29,229 bases of DNA from positions 1-29,229 of the forward strand of contig JASAOO010003241.1 of assembly GCA_030849075.1 (NCBI GenBank), written 5' to 3'. Shown in pieces: positions 8,936-17,743 of the stretch. Every line of letters begins with the position of its first letter. The stretch's first letter is position 1. This DNA comes from Zelonia costaricensis (lineage: Eukaryota; Euglenozoa; Kinetoplastea; Trypanosomatida; Trypanosomatidae). Both the position numbers and the translations under genes were made by a program. Below the pieces are notes generated by a model that was not told the origin of the DNA, searched no databases, and saw nothing but the letters and a program-made list of their open reading frames with translations.

Positions 8936-11900
8936 TCACGCGAACGCCTCTGTGCCGGTGCAGCGGCCCACGGCGTCGTACACGTCCAGCACGTTGCCGG
9001 AGTGGATGGTGCCGCCGTGGAAGGTGGAGAGGAGCTGCAGCACGCTGCGCGAGTGCCGCGCCTGCTGGTTGATGTAGCGCAGGAAAAAGCGAAGCGTCGG
9101 GTAGACGTTGAGGTACAGGTCATTCAGAACGCAGCGTCGCTGCACATCGCGGGTGGGGCAGGTTTGCAGTTGGCGGCGCAGGTAGGAGAGGTGGTCCTCC
9201 ACCGCCGCGATGGCGTCGGGCAGCTCCGTCATGAGACGGGCGTAGTGCACCACGAAGAGCAGCACGTCTTCGCGCAGCAGCTCCTGGATGCCCCACTGCC
9301 GCCGCTTCAGCTCCGCCTGCCGCGCCAGCGCCGGCTTCACGACGGGCAGGAAGGGGTTCAGCTCCTTCTCCATACGGGTGCTCGTGTCCACGAAACGCGG
9401 CGCCGTGCCGAAGATGGCGCTCGGGGCCGCGTCCACCCGCGACGCGTCCGGCGAGGCGGAGCGGGAGCGGCCGTCCGACGCGTCCTGCAGCCGCAGTAGC
9501 CGCTGCTGCCGCCCGCGCGGGCTGGCCTGCACCGCACGACGCAGCTTGGGGCTGATCGCACTGGCGGAGGCGCTGCTGTCGGTGCGGGCTGCTGCAGTCG
9601 AAGACGAGGCTGCGGTGCGCGTGGTGTAGTGCTGGGCCAGCTGCAGCACGGCGCGCATGCTGTCCTGCACAAAAAGGCCGCCCAGCGTCTCCGCCGCCTG
9701 CACCACTGCGAAGCGAAAGGTCGTTGCGCTGTGTCGGGTCGGCAAGAGGGTCAGCTCACGGATGGTCCGCGGCGGGTGCGTGAGGGGCGGCGGTGCGGGC
9801 CGTGCCCGGGACTCGTTCAAGTCCGTTTTGGCTGCCGTCGAGGGGGAGGCGGACGCGGCGCCAGTCGCGGCAGCAGCCAGCACCCGCACCGGGGACGCCC
9901 CGAACGCGCCACTGGCGGACACGCCGGCGGCGGGGTGCAGTGCCGTCGCGTACGGCGCCATGGCCGTCGCGCATGGCACCAGAGTGCCTGGGTGAGCGGG
10001 GCCCGCCGCAGTCAGCACACCCGACGCGGAGGCCGAGAGCAGGTCCGTCCTGGCGGTCAGCTCCCACAGACTCTCCAGCACCAGCTGACGCCAGGCCGCA
10101 CCGGTGGTGATATGTACCGCGACCCCAGCGCGGTTGCGGCGCGCGACGCCTGCGTCTTGCGACGTGGTCGCCGTCGCGGGCACCACGGAGGCCCCGGCGC
10201 GGCGCATGTCCGCGCTCAGCCCGTCCTCCGCCGCCGCCGCCCCACTGAGGCGCACCTCCATCGCCGGAAAGGTGGCCCAGTAGCCCGGCTCGGTGCGCTC
10301 CAGCATCGCGTGTCCGCCGTGCCGCAGCCGCCGCAGGGTCGCCGTCGACATCGCGCCGCGCAGCATCTGGGCCTCGAGGCGGGCCCGCGTGTCGAGGCTG
10401 CCGAGGGCGTGCGTGAGGGTCAAGACGTGCAGCGCCTCCAGCGCCGTGAGGCGCACCGCCATGAGCACCGGCACGGCTGTTGCCTCCTGCTGTTGCGGCC
10501 GCTGCCCGGCGGTGTCTGCGCCGCGCAGGATCAGCTCCAGCAGCGTCGCGAGCAGCCCGCCATCCAGCACGAGCACCGCAGCGACGCTGGCCGCATCCGA
10601 CAAGAGCATCCAACGCCAGCACAGCACGGCTGACACGCCGTACACCGCCATCGCGGCCCCGCGCCACCGCAGCACCTCCGCCAGCGCCGACATCGTCACG
10701 GGTGTGAGGCCGGCCGCCGTAGCGGTGTCGTCGAGCAACGCGTGCACGAGCTCTGCCGCGGCGTGCGGCTGCGTTTCTAAGAGGGCCGCCGCCCACAGCG
10801 CGGCGGACTCGCGGACCTCGGCCACCGAGACGGTCAGGCACTGCACCAGCAGCGCCGCGACGCCGGCGGTGTTTTCGCTGAGAAAGAGACGCATGGTGGA
10901 GGGGCTGCCGCGGGTGAGCCGGCAGAGACCCTTCAGCACGTTCCACAGCATCGTCGCCTCCGCCTCGTGCGCAGTGTCGCCGGCCGCGGCCGCGGACGCA
11001 GCCCCTGCCGCACTGTCGCGCACGGCCGCTGTCGTGAAGAGCGGCGTGTACACGAGCCGCTGCGCCAGACGGAAGAGGGCGCGGGGTGCGCCGAAGCTGC
11101 CGAGCACGAGGGCCGCCTCGTTGCGCCGCGCAGCCCCGGTCCTGAGAAGCGCATGGAGCAGGGCCAGAGCATCCTGGCACTGACGCAAGCACGCGGCGTA
11201 CACGGTGTCCCGCTGCTCCTCTCCGCTCTCCGTGACTGCCCCCTGCAGGGTGGCGGCGCCCGCTGTCCCATCGCTGGCAGCCTGAGGCATCCGCTCGAGA
11301 GCGCTGATGCACCCCTTCAACAGCGCGTCGCTGGCGAGCATCGCGTCGGCGACGGGGCCGCACAGAGCGGCGACCTCGCGAAGCAGCTGCAGCGTGGCGT
11401 GCACCACCTTGCCACGCAGCGCTGCCGTGGCATCCACGAAGGCGACCCGCTCCGCCAGCTCCGCGGCGGGGCCTCGCGCGCGGGCCACGGCGGCACTGAG
11501 CCCGTCCGCGCTGGCGGCGCTGTGCCGGGCCAGGAGGCTGCGGTGGCCCCCATGCTGGCGGCTCGACGGGCTCGGCGGCGCCGACGCGCGACGTCGGCCG
11601 TCGCTGCTGTTAGCGCGGTGCGTCCCGCTGTCGTGCGTCGGGTGCGCAGCATCACGGAAGCCGTCGAGGGCCACGACAGCGGACAGACTCAGCGCGTGCA
11701 GCGCTTGGTGGTCGCCGAGGAACACATCCTGCACGAAGGCCTCGGCCGCTGCCCGGCCGTAGAGGCCGGCCAGGGACGAGAGCACGCCGCGCAACGCGGC
11801 CAGGGCGACGACCTGCGTGCGCAGCGACGGCAGCGGGGACTGACCGAAGGCGAGCAGGTACGGCACCGTGTGCGTCGCGTCCCGCACCGCCATGTCGACG

Positions 11901-12274
11901 CGCGAGGTGATGGAGCGCAAGACCTGCAGCACGTCCTCCTCGAGCTGCTGCACCGTGCCGGGCGCAGGGCTGAGGGCGGAAGGGCTGAGCAGGTCCTGCT
12001 GCAGCTGCCGCCACTGCGCCTGCAGCGCGAGGGCCAGCGGGGACATCGCCAGCGGACGCCCCGGCGAGTACGTCAAGCCCGCGGCGCCGTCGGCGGTGGT
12101 CGGGGCAGGCCGGTCGCGCGGCGTGGACGGCGGCGGCGGGGTGCGGTCCGCAGAGTCGCGGGACGGCAGTGGTGGCGAGGCGCTCGCGGCCGGCACGGCA
12201 GCCGACGGCGGCGGTGACGACGACGACGACGTGTGCGAGGCCGGGGTGGACCGACTGAGGCGTTGGAAGAGCAT
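8936..12274 (-). CDS. Conserved hypothetical protein, ARM/HEAT-like helical repeats
   Basis: I do not recognise a named family for this 1112-residue protein. After a Ser/Pro-rich N-terminus (1-75) come Ala/Leu-rich amphipathic helices from about 80 to 640. An example is GVAALLVQCLTVSVAEVRES at 471-490, followed by AALWAAALLE, which reads like an armadillo-type repeat. The middle (about 640-930) is a mix of helical and low-complexity segments. The last 150 residues are less biased and look like a conserved folded domain, with ELNPFLPVVKPALARQ, QWGIQELLREDVLLFVVHYA and LNDLYLNVYPTLRFFLRYIN. No membrane segment or signal peptide is evident. The open frame extends upstream to 12301 but that codon is GTG. 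The first ATG (12272-12274) is used here and is preceded at 5 nt by a strong acceptor. The stop is TGA. A scaffolding role is only a guess from the repeat type. Confidence 0.8.
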   Translation of the reverse strand: MLFQRLSRSTPASHTSSSSSPPPSAAVPAASASPPLPSRDSADRTPPPPSTPRDRPAPTTADGAAGLTYSPGRPLAMSPLALALQAQWRQLQQDLLSPSALSPAPGTVQQLEEDVLQVLRSITSRVDMAVRDATHTVPYLLAFGQSPLPSLRTQVVALAALRGVLSSLAGLYGRAAAEAFVQDVFLGDHQALHALSLSAVVALDGFRDAAHPTHDSGTHRANSSDGRRRASAPPSPSSRQHGGHRSLLARHSAASADGLSAAVARARGPAAELAERVAFVDATAALRGKVVHATLQLLREVAALCGPVADAMLASDALLKGCISALERMPQAASDGTAGAATLQGAVTESGEEQRDTVYAACLRQCQDALALLHALLRTGAARRNEAALVLGSFGAPRALFRLAQRLVYTPLFTTAAVRDSAAGAASAAAAGDTAHEAEATMLWNVLKGLCRLTRGSPSTMRLFLSENTAGVAALLVQCLTVSVAEVRESAALWAAALLETQPHAAAELVHALLDDTATAAGLTPVTMSALAEVLRWRGAAMAVYGVSAVLCWRWMLLSDAASVAAVLVLDGGLLATLLELILRGADTAGQRPQQQEATAVPVLMAVRLTALEALHVLTLTHALGSLDTRARLEAQMLRGAMSTATLRRLRHGGHAMLERTEPGYWATFPAMEVRLSGAAAAEDGLSADMRRAGASVVPATATTSQDAGVARRNRAGVAVHITTGAAWRQLVLESLWELTARTDLLSASASGVLTAAGPAHPGTLVPCATAMAPYATALHPAAGVSASGAFGASPVRVLAAAATGAASASPSTAAKTDLNESRARPAPPPLTHPPRTIRELTLLPTRHSATTFRFAVVQAAETLGGLFVQDSMRAVLQLAQHYTTRTAASSSTAAARTDSSASASAISPKLRRAVQASPRGRQQRLLRLQDASDGRSRSASPDASRVDAAPSAIFGTAPRFVDTSTRMEKELNPFLPVVKPALARQAELKRRQWGIQELLREDVLLFVVHYARLMTELPDAIAAVEDHLSYLRRQLQTCPTRDVQRRCVLNDLYLNVYPTLRFFLRYINQQARHSRSVLQLLSTFHGGTIHSGNVLDVYDAVGRCTGTEAFA

Positions 12275-12279
12275 GACGA

Positions 12280-12295
12280 CTGGGGGGGGGAGGGG
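12280..12295 (-). promoter_or_regulatory. Predicted spliced-leader acceptor 5 nt before the ARM-like gene ATG
   Basis: The minus strand reads a C-rich tract ending in CCCCAG (AG at 12281-12280), then TCGTC and the ATG. If used, the mature leader adds only 5 nt to the spliced leader. Confidence 0.5.
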
Positions 12296-12368
12296 ACACA
12301 CGGTAAATGGTGCTCACCAATCAAGTGATGCACCTTGGAGTGGAAAGATACAGGACACAATGCTTTAC

Positions 12369-12396
12369 TGTGCGTGTGCGTGTGTGTGTGTGTGTT
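12369..12396. repeat. GT-rich microsatellite
   Basis: GT units with two GC interruptions. It is CA on the transcribed sense, between two candidate splice acceptors of the ARM-like gene. Confidence 0.9.
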
Positions 12397-12435
12397 TGAT
12401 CTTTGGCGCGACGCGCACAAAGTGAAGGCGCCTCT

Positions 12436-12540
12436 CTGTCCATCAGCACGCAGCGCGTAACACGAGTAGCGATGAAGGAGGTGCGGAGACGGGGAGGGGG
12501 AAGGCGGTGAAGGCACCGCACAGAACAAAGAAAAAAAACA
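12436..12540 (-). promoter_or_regulatory. Alternative spliced-leader acceptor for the ARM-like gene
   Basis: On the minus strand a long T/C-rich region (about 12465-12540) is followed first by AG at 12437-12436, in GGACAG. Its use would give a leader of about 161 nt. No ATG lies between this AG and the chosen start. Confidence 0.4.
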
Positions 12541-13039
12541 AAAGCGGGAACGCAGACCCGAGTGCGGGCGATCAAGAAGCGGGAGCAGTGACGAAGTTGC
12601 ACGAGACGTTGTACAGGCATTAAAGTTGCAGCGGCCGCTCCCCGTACCCAGAGTCGTTGGCACCCTCTTCCTTTTCTGCTCGTTGTTTGATGATGTACGC
12701 AGGAGCCGAGTCTACGTGTGCGCGTAGAGGTGCACCAGCTTTGTTGTTCACACGACGCACAGGGCGTCGCGACGCCGAGGTGCTTTGCACTTCCGCCTTC
12801 TCCCCCGCTGTGGTTGTACTCACTCTTTGTCTTTGACTTCCGCGACAGCCACCGCGAGAGTTGTTCTTGGTTCTCTCTCCCCCTCCACTGTTTAGACGTC
12901 GCACAGCGCCGCCAAAGTGCGGCATCAGCGTACGTTCTCGCGTCTTGAGGAGAACAGCGGGTGTGCGTCACGGTGCGGTGCTCCGTGGAAGATACATGAC
13001 GAGAGCGCTGATCAAGGGAGGTTAGAGTGAGGACGGCGC

Positions 13040-13058
13040 GGGGTGGGGTGGGGTGGGG
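13040..13058 (+). other. Potential G-quadruplex (four GGGG runs, T loops)
   Basis: Four GGGG runs separated by single T residues on the + strand, which is the template strand for the minus-strand genes. Confidence 0.7.
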
Positions 13059-13180
13059 TGGATGGCGTTCTCCTGCTGTGCCCTTAGCAGGTCAACATGA
13101 ATACCGACACACCGGGTGCCCAGTTGGCGCACCGAGCTCCTCCTGTCCGTGCCTTGTGCACCTCTCGTCCCTCTTCATCC

Positions 13181-13206
13181 ACACACACACACACATACAC
13201 ACACAT
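13181..13206. repeat. CA dinucleotide microsatellite
   Basis: CA units with one TA interruption, in the presumed 3' UTR of the upstream gene (13439-14779). Confidence 0.9.
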
Positions 13207-13438
13207 TCTGCTTCCCCCATCGCATCTCACTAAGATCAGCTTCTTTTTGTTGTTGTTGTCGCTTGGTTGTTTGCTTGTTTCCCGTGAGAGACAAACGCCT
13301 GTCATCACCACAGAACAAGGACCAGCCCATGGATGAGCGCAACTGCGATGAAAGCGGTGGGTAAGGGCAGCGACACGGTAGCAGGACGACCCCGGCAGAG
13401 AGACCGCGGACCTCTTAGTGTCCGCCCTCTTGGCACGC

Positions 13439-14360
13439 CTACACACGCTTCGACTTCACGCTCTCCGCGTCGCTGCTGATGTGGTTCGCGTCAGTCGAGA
13501 AAGACACCCCAGCAGCAGCCCGCCGCCGCCGCCCGGCCCCCTCTGCGGCGGTCGGACTTGTGCTGCCGGCGGCCGGCCACAGACTCGTGAGGATGCCGGG
13601 CAGCGAGACCGCCGCCGCGGCGGTGGCGGCCGACGTTGTGGTTGCTGCTGCGGCTGGTGCTGCGGCAGGAGGTGGGGGTGAGGCCCGGTGCGCGCCACCT
13701 GCGCTTCCATTCCGCGAGCTGCCAGGCCGTCTCGCTGCTCGAGCTCCGTCGTTGTCGGTGTTGAGGCCGTTGCCCCGCGCCGATGCGCGAAAGCGACCAC
13801 CCGCGCCGCCGCCACCGCTGCTTGCCGGCGTGAAGGCTTGCGTGGTGCGGTGCATGCCCCAGCCGGAGGCACGCAGCTGCGGCGAGGCGTAGTGCCGCGT
13901 CCCATCCACCTCCACGTCGGACATGAAGTCCATCTCCTCCTGGCTGTCCACCGAATTCGCCGCCACCCCCAACGACGTCGGCGTCGACGCTAGGAAGACG
14001 AGGCTGTTCAGGCCAACACCATTGCTACCCGCCGCGTCCCCGCCGCCGCGTGTGCGGTTCCCACGTGCAGGGTGCCACACCCCACCACCGCCACTGTCAG
14101 CACCGGTCCCGTCGCGTGCCGAGAACGAGGCGGCGACGACGTACTCCTTCCCGGCGGTGCCGACCCGCCGCTTCCCTGTCGCCTCCGCCAGGCTGCGCTG
14201 GAAGTCTGGGTAGCGGCGGGAGATGGGCGAGGCGGTCGTGTTGGCGTCCAGGGCGGGTCCCAGTGGCCCGGCCGGCCCGGACACGGCGCTGGTCGCGCCC
14301 AGCGCCTCCTCGGCCCAGTCGAGTGCCGACATTTCCGTCGCATCATCGAGCCAAGGCCCA

Positions 14361-14391
<31 letters not shown>

Positions 14392-14779
14392 GCCGCTGGC
14401 CCCGCGTCGGGCGCGCGTGGCTGGGCGAGTAGTGGTAGCCGCCACCGCGACCGGTGCTGCTGTCCCCGCCGTCGAGCAGTGCCGCGCGGCTTGTCCGCTC
14501 GTCCTCGCGCTGCCGCACCCAGGGCAGTCGCCGCCACATGCGCTCAAGAGGGGCCTGCAGGAAGACCAAGACCCACAGCGCCGAGGATGCGAAGAGGTAG
14601 AGCAGCCCGCCGCGCTGGCAAGTCGCCGCCTTCGCCTCCCGCTCCCATCCGTGCTTGGCGGCGAGCACCATGAACGTCCAGTTGCCGCTGCGCAGCATGT
14701 GCGCCATCATGAAGAGCAGCACCGCCGCAATGGTGGTGAAGGGGGCGCAGAGGGCGATGCAGCCTGAGCCTAGTGACAT
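13439..14779 (-). CDS. Two-TM membrane protein with long low-complexity tail (paralogue 1)
   Basis: This 446-residue protein has two predicted membrane helices near its N-terminus: TM1 about 7-29 (ALCAPFTTIAAVLLFMMAHM) and TM2 about 57-77 (GGLLYLFASSALWVLVFLQA). A conserved loop (GNWTF, AAKH.W, AKA..C) lies between them. The remaining 360 residues are Gly/Ser/Arg/Ala-rich and probably disordered, with an uninterrupted Gly run at about 165-175. The first 80 residues match the product of 16840-17517: about 45 of the first 78 positions are identical by my count and there are no gaps. The layout and the short motif after TM1 recall RNase kappa / V-ATPase f-subunit proteins, but this is tentative. 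Another small membrane-protein family is equally possible. The open frame continues upstream to a GTG; the first ATG is used, and the paralogue agrees (MSLGSGC versus MGTGTGC). The stop is TAG. Confidence 0.8.
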
Positions 14780-14838
14780 GATGCAGGTGAGGGGCGGGGG
14801 TGCGAGATCGCCGCGGGAGAGAGACAGCGGCGAACAGG

Positions 14839-14880
14839 CTGCGAACCACGTGCCGCAAACCAGCACAACGCAAGTACAAG
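14839..14880 (-). promoter_or_regulatory. Weak candidate spliced-leader acceptor for paralogue 1
   Basis: The minus strand has a T/G/C-rich stretch ending in TTCGCAG (AG at 14840-14839), giving a 59-nt leader. The tract is less pure than at neighbouring genes. The better CT tract nearer the ATG (about 14785-14830) has its next AG inside codon 3-4, so the true acceptor is uncertain. Confidence 0.35.
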
Positions 14881-15426
14881 CGGACCGCAGCTGCGTCTCA
14901 CGCACGCAGGCAAGCAGGACCGGAGGAGGTGTCACCGAGGCGCACGGTGCTCAACAACGCGTGTCGTGCCACGGCCCACCACGACACAGCAGGACAGAAA
15001 AGAAAAAAAAGGAAAGGAGAGTCAATAGCGGATGGATGTCGTCACCGCTAGGCCGGGGGTGGGACGAGGTCGATGCTCGGCAGCGATCGAACACAGGATA
15101 GGAAGGAGAAGCGGAAGGCGTGCGGTGGGAGCAGCACTGCGACAGCGGAAGACAAAACTGAGGAGAGGGCAAGCGGAGCGCGAGCGAGGGAAAGAGACGG
15201 GCACGCAAACGTGACTGTCAGAGCACTCCACGGACACACACGCACGCGCACGCGCAGGGACTTGGTGCAGGGCGCAGTGCGCTGGAGATGCCGTGGCAGC
15301 AAGTAAGAAAACAGAAGCCCAGGTCTTCAAGCCACGTGGGGACAGGTCAAACAGCAACCCCCCCCAAAAAGGAAGCAGAGCGAACACGCCAAGAAAAGAA
15401 AACAGGAATATCGAGGGGAGTGCGGT

Positions 15427-15454
15427 GGGGTGGGAGGGGAGGGGAGGGGAGGGG
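15427..15454 (+). other. Potential G-quadruplex (six G-runs)
   Basis: Six runs of three or four G separated by single A or T residues on the + (template) strand, between the two paralogues. Confidence 0.75.
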
Positions 15455-16839
15455 TGCGTGGAAGGCACGCCGGCGAGGTGCGCAGGAGCAACGTGGAAAG
15501 AAGAAGCAATTAAGGAGACACACAAAAAAAGAACAAGAGTCGCCCTGAAGGAAAAGCTAGAATTGAACCGCTACTGTTATGCCCCCCCCCCCGTGCGTGA
15601 GTGATGTGGAGGACAGGTGGAAGGGGCGGGTGGGGGATGAGGGTGAAGCGAATGCTGTAGTGGATGTGGCGCAGGGGAGTCGCGAAGGCGCGCATGGAGC
15701 GGGCTTTAGCGGCCCAATCGATATTGCTGTCAGCACACACGTCACGCTTCTGGGGAAGAGGCGGCGCACGTCAGAGCACGTGTAAGATGTGGAGACGGTG
15801 GACTACAAGGAAAACACACAAAACAGGCAAACAGACCAAGACAGGAAATGGGTCGCCCAGAAGTGACAATGCGCGCTGGTGTGGTTCTGAATGTGTGTGC
15901 GTGTGTGCATGGGTAGCCGCTCCACTGACGGCTGTTCCGACTGCACGCGGTCGAGCAGGGGAAAAAAAAAGAAGCAGAAGGGGAAGACGAGGGAGAGGCA
16001 GGAACTAGATGTTGATGAGTGTGCCGTTGTAGTTGCATGACACCGCATGGGCACGAGTTTTTTTGCGTAGGCGCATGTGGGATTCCTCAAGCTTGTGCTT
16101 GCGTTTTTTGTTCAGCCTGAAGGGCCCAAAGTGCTGCGCGGCGGTACGTGTGCATCAACATCCTCTGTGCATCTTTTCCTTTGTTGTTTTCGAGTTGTGA
16201 CCTTGGCCACGTTTGCCGCGGCTCTCCAGTTTCGGCAGCTACACACACACACACAGACACACAAACAAACACACGTAAACGCCGCCTTCACCTAGGCCAT
16301 CGGGTGGAAGGGGGAGGGGGTGGGCCACGCATCAGTAGCACGTTCACGAGGAAGCTCAACACCGTCCATGAGCAAGGAGCTCGTCACACCTTCCCTCACC
16401 ACCACCCCCTGCGGCGTCGCGCGAGAGGGCGCCGCCGTCGTCGATGGAGCCCGCAGCCCACGCGGCGTGCCAGGCGTATAGTGGCACACCGCAGAAAAAG
16501 GCTGCAGCCCGTGGGACCAAACACAAACAGAGCCTTTACCACAACGAGAACAGCGACCAAGGAACGGCACGTCAGCGAACGGACGGGAGGGGGGGGAGCG
16601 GTAGGAAAAAAAAACAGAACAAAAGGAATTGGGGGAAAGGGAGGGAGAGGCGGCGGCGTCCCGCTTCCGTGCGCCATGGTGGCCCAGGACAAGTCAATAA
16701 GACCCCGCGCAAGATGTGGCGCTGGCGTCCCTTCAATGGTACTCCACGTCCACCACGAGTGCCACCCGCGCCGCATCCCCAGGTCGTCTTCGCTCTGCGT
16801 TGGATAAGCTCCTCTGACTTCTCCTTCTTCTGCGTACCT

Positions 16840-17517
16840 TTAGGAGAGGAGCTGGTCCGCCTCGATGACGCTGGTGGCCGCAGACGTGCTGTTGCTCACC
16901 ACCGCCGGCGCATGCGGTCGGGCAGCGGCGGCGCTCAGCGGGGCGTTCTCGTAGCCGCGTCCAGGGGACGACAGCGGGGCCCCGGCTCCGGCCAGCCCAA
17001 CCCCGGCCGACATCCCTACCGCCCCCGTCTGTTGTGCGGGCAGCGGGGAGTCGTCCGGTCGTCGACCAGCCTCGCTCCGGGACATGCCCGTAACGGCCGT
17101 CATCATCTGCGGCAGCGGCGTCGGTGAGGCCGCATTGGCTGCTGGTGCACTGATCGTCACATCCGTGGCGGGCCGCTCCGCCTCGGAGGCCTTGCGGCGG
17201 TTGCGCAGGAGCTCGCGCAGACTTGGCAGGCGCCGCTGCCGCCACCACTTCCCTGCGGATGTGGGAAGCCTGGCCAATTCAATGAGGAACGCGTCAATGA
17301 AAACGAGAATCCACAGGACAATGGAGATGCAGATGTAGATGACGCCTCCATTCCGGCAGCACCGCGCCTTCGCCGCGCTGTTCCAGTCGTGCTTCGCCGC
17401 CAGCACGGCGAACGTCCAGTTGCCGTTGTTGAGCATGACGGACATCATGAAGAGCAAGATCGACGCGATGAGGGTGAAGGGCGCACACGCGTACAGGCAG
17501 CCAGTGCCGGTACCCAT
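16840..17517 (-). CDS. Two-TM membrane protein (paralogue 2)
   Basis: This 225-residue protein has TM1 at about 8-29 (YACAPFTLIASILLFMMSVM) and TM2 at about 57-79 (GGVIYICISIVLWILVFIDA). The loop between them (NGNWTFAVLAAKHDW) is shared almost intact with paralogue 1. A basic stretch follows TM2 (KWWRQRRLPSLRELLRNRRK, about 90-109). A Ser/Ala/Pro-rich tail makes up the rest and does not align with the other tail. Cys at 7, 11, 53 and 54 are notable; 7, 11 and 54 are shared with the paralogue. The start is the ATG at 17515-17517, supported by the paralogue and by a clear acceptor 63 nt upstream. The open frame runs further to 18225 but only through a CA microsatellite. The stop is TAA. As for its partner, membership of the RNase kappa / V-ATPase f group is a hypothesis. 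Confidence 0.8.
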   Translation of the reverse strand: MGTGTGCLYACAPFTLIASILLFMMSVMLNNGNWTFAVLAAKHDWNSAAKARCCRNGGVIYICISIVLWILVFIDAFLIELARLPTSAGKWWRQRRLPSLRELLRNRRKASEAERPATDVTISAPAANAASPTPLPQMMTAVTGMSRSEAGRRPDDSPLPAQQTGAVGMSAGVGLAGAGAPLSSPGRGYENAPLSAAAARPHAPAVVSNSTSAATSVIEADQLLS

Positions 17518-17580
17518 GGCAGCACAGCAGACCCCACGCTGGGCAGGACGAGGTGGAGTGGGGCAGGGTTGATTGGGAGC

Positions 17581-17630
17581 CTGTGGGGTTGGGAATGCGA
17601 TGGAGGGCGGGGAAAGCGAGAAAGGGGTGG
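17581..17630 (-). promoter_or_regulatory. Predicted spliced-leader acceptor for paralogue 2
   Basis: On the minus strand a CT-rich tract of about 45 nt ends in CCCCACAG (AG at 17582-17581). It lies 63 nt before the ATG at 17517 and excludes the upstream extension of the open frame. Confidence 0.7.
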
Positions 17631-17662
17631 CACACACACACACACACACACACGCAGACACA
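17631..17662. repeat. CA dinucleotide microsatellite
   Basis: CA repeat with minor interruption, directly upstream (minus sense) of the pyrimidine tract of paralogue 2. Confidence 0.95.
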
Positions 17663-17722
17663 CGGGTGTGGGCACAGCTTTGCAGTGACGGGGCGGGCGC
17701 TCCGGCGGCCGCTGATAGGAAA

Positions 17723-17743
17723 ACACACACACACACACACACA
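17723..17743. repeat. CA dinucleotide microsatellite
   Basis: A perfect CA run of about ten units. Confidence 0.95.

Larger units (their letters stand above)
12275..13438. other. Intergenic region with ARM-like gene leader and upstream 3' UTR
   Basis: This holds the acceptor just before the start (12280-12295), a GT run (12369-12396), a second acceptor candidate (12436-12540), a G-run cluster (13040-13058) and a CA run (13181-13206). About 12600-12960 is non-repetitive DNA without a convincing frame. No RNA gene was identified. Confidence 0.6.
14780..16839. other. Intergenic region between the two paralogues
   Basis: About 2.06 kb holding the leader of paralogue 1, purine-rich runs (about 14998-15020 and 15958-16000), a strong G-run cluster (15427-15454), a C homopolymer (about 15583-15592), a short CA run (about 16241-16275) and a purine run near 16580-16650. 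Several overlapping frames of 60-220 codons exist on both strands but none shows a recognisable domain. No RNA gene or mobile element was recognised. Confidence 0.6.

Noticed and set aside
14780..14935. N-terminal extension of paralogue 1
   Set aside because: The upstream start codon is GTG, not ATG, and paralogue 2 has no equivalent.
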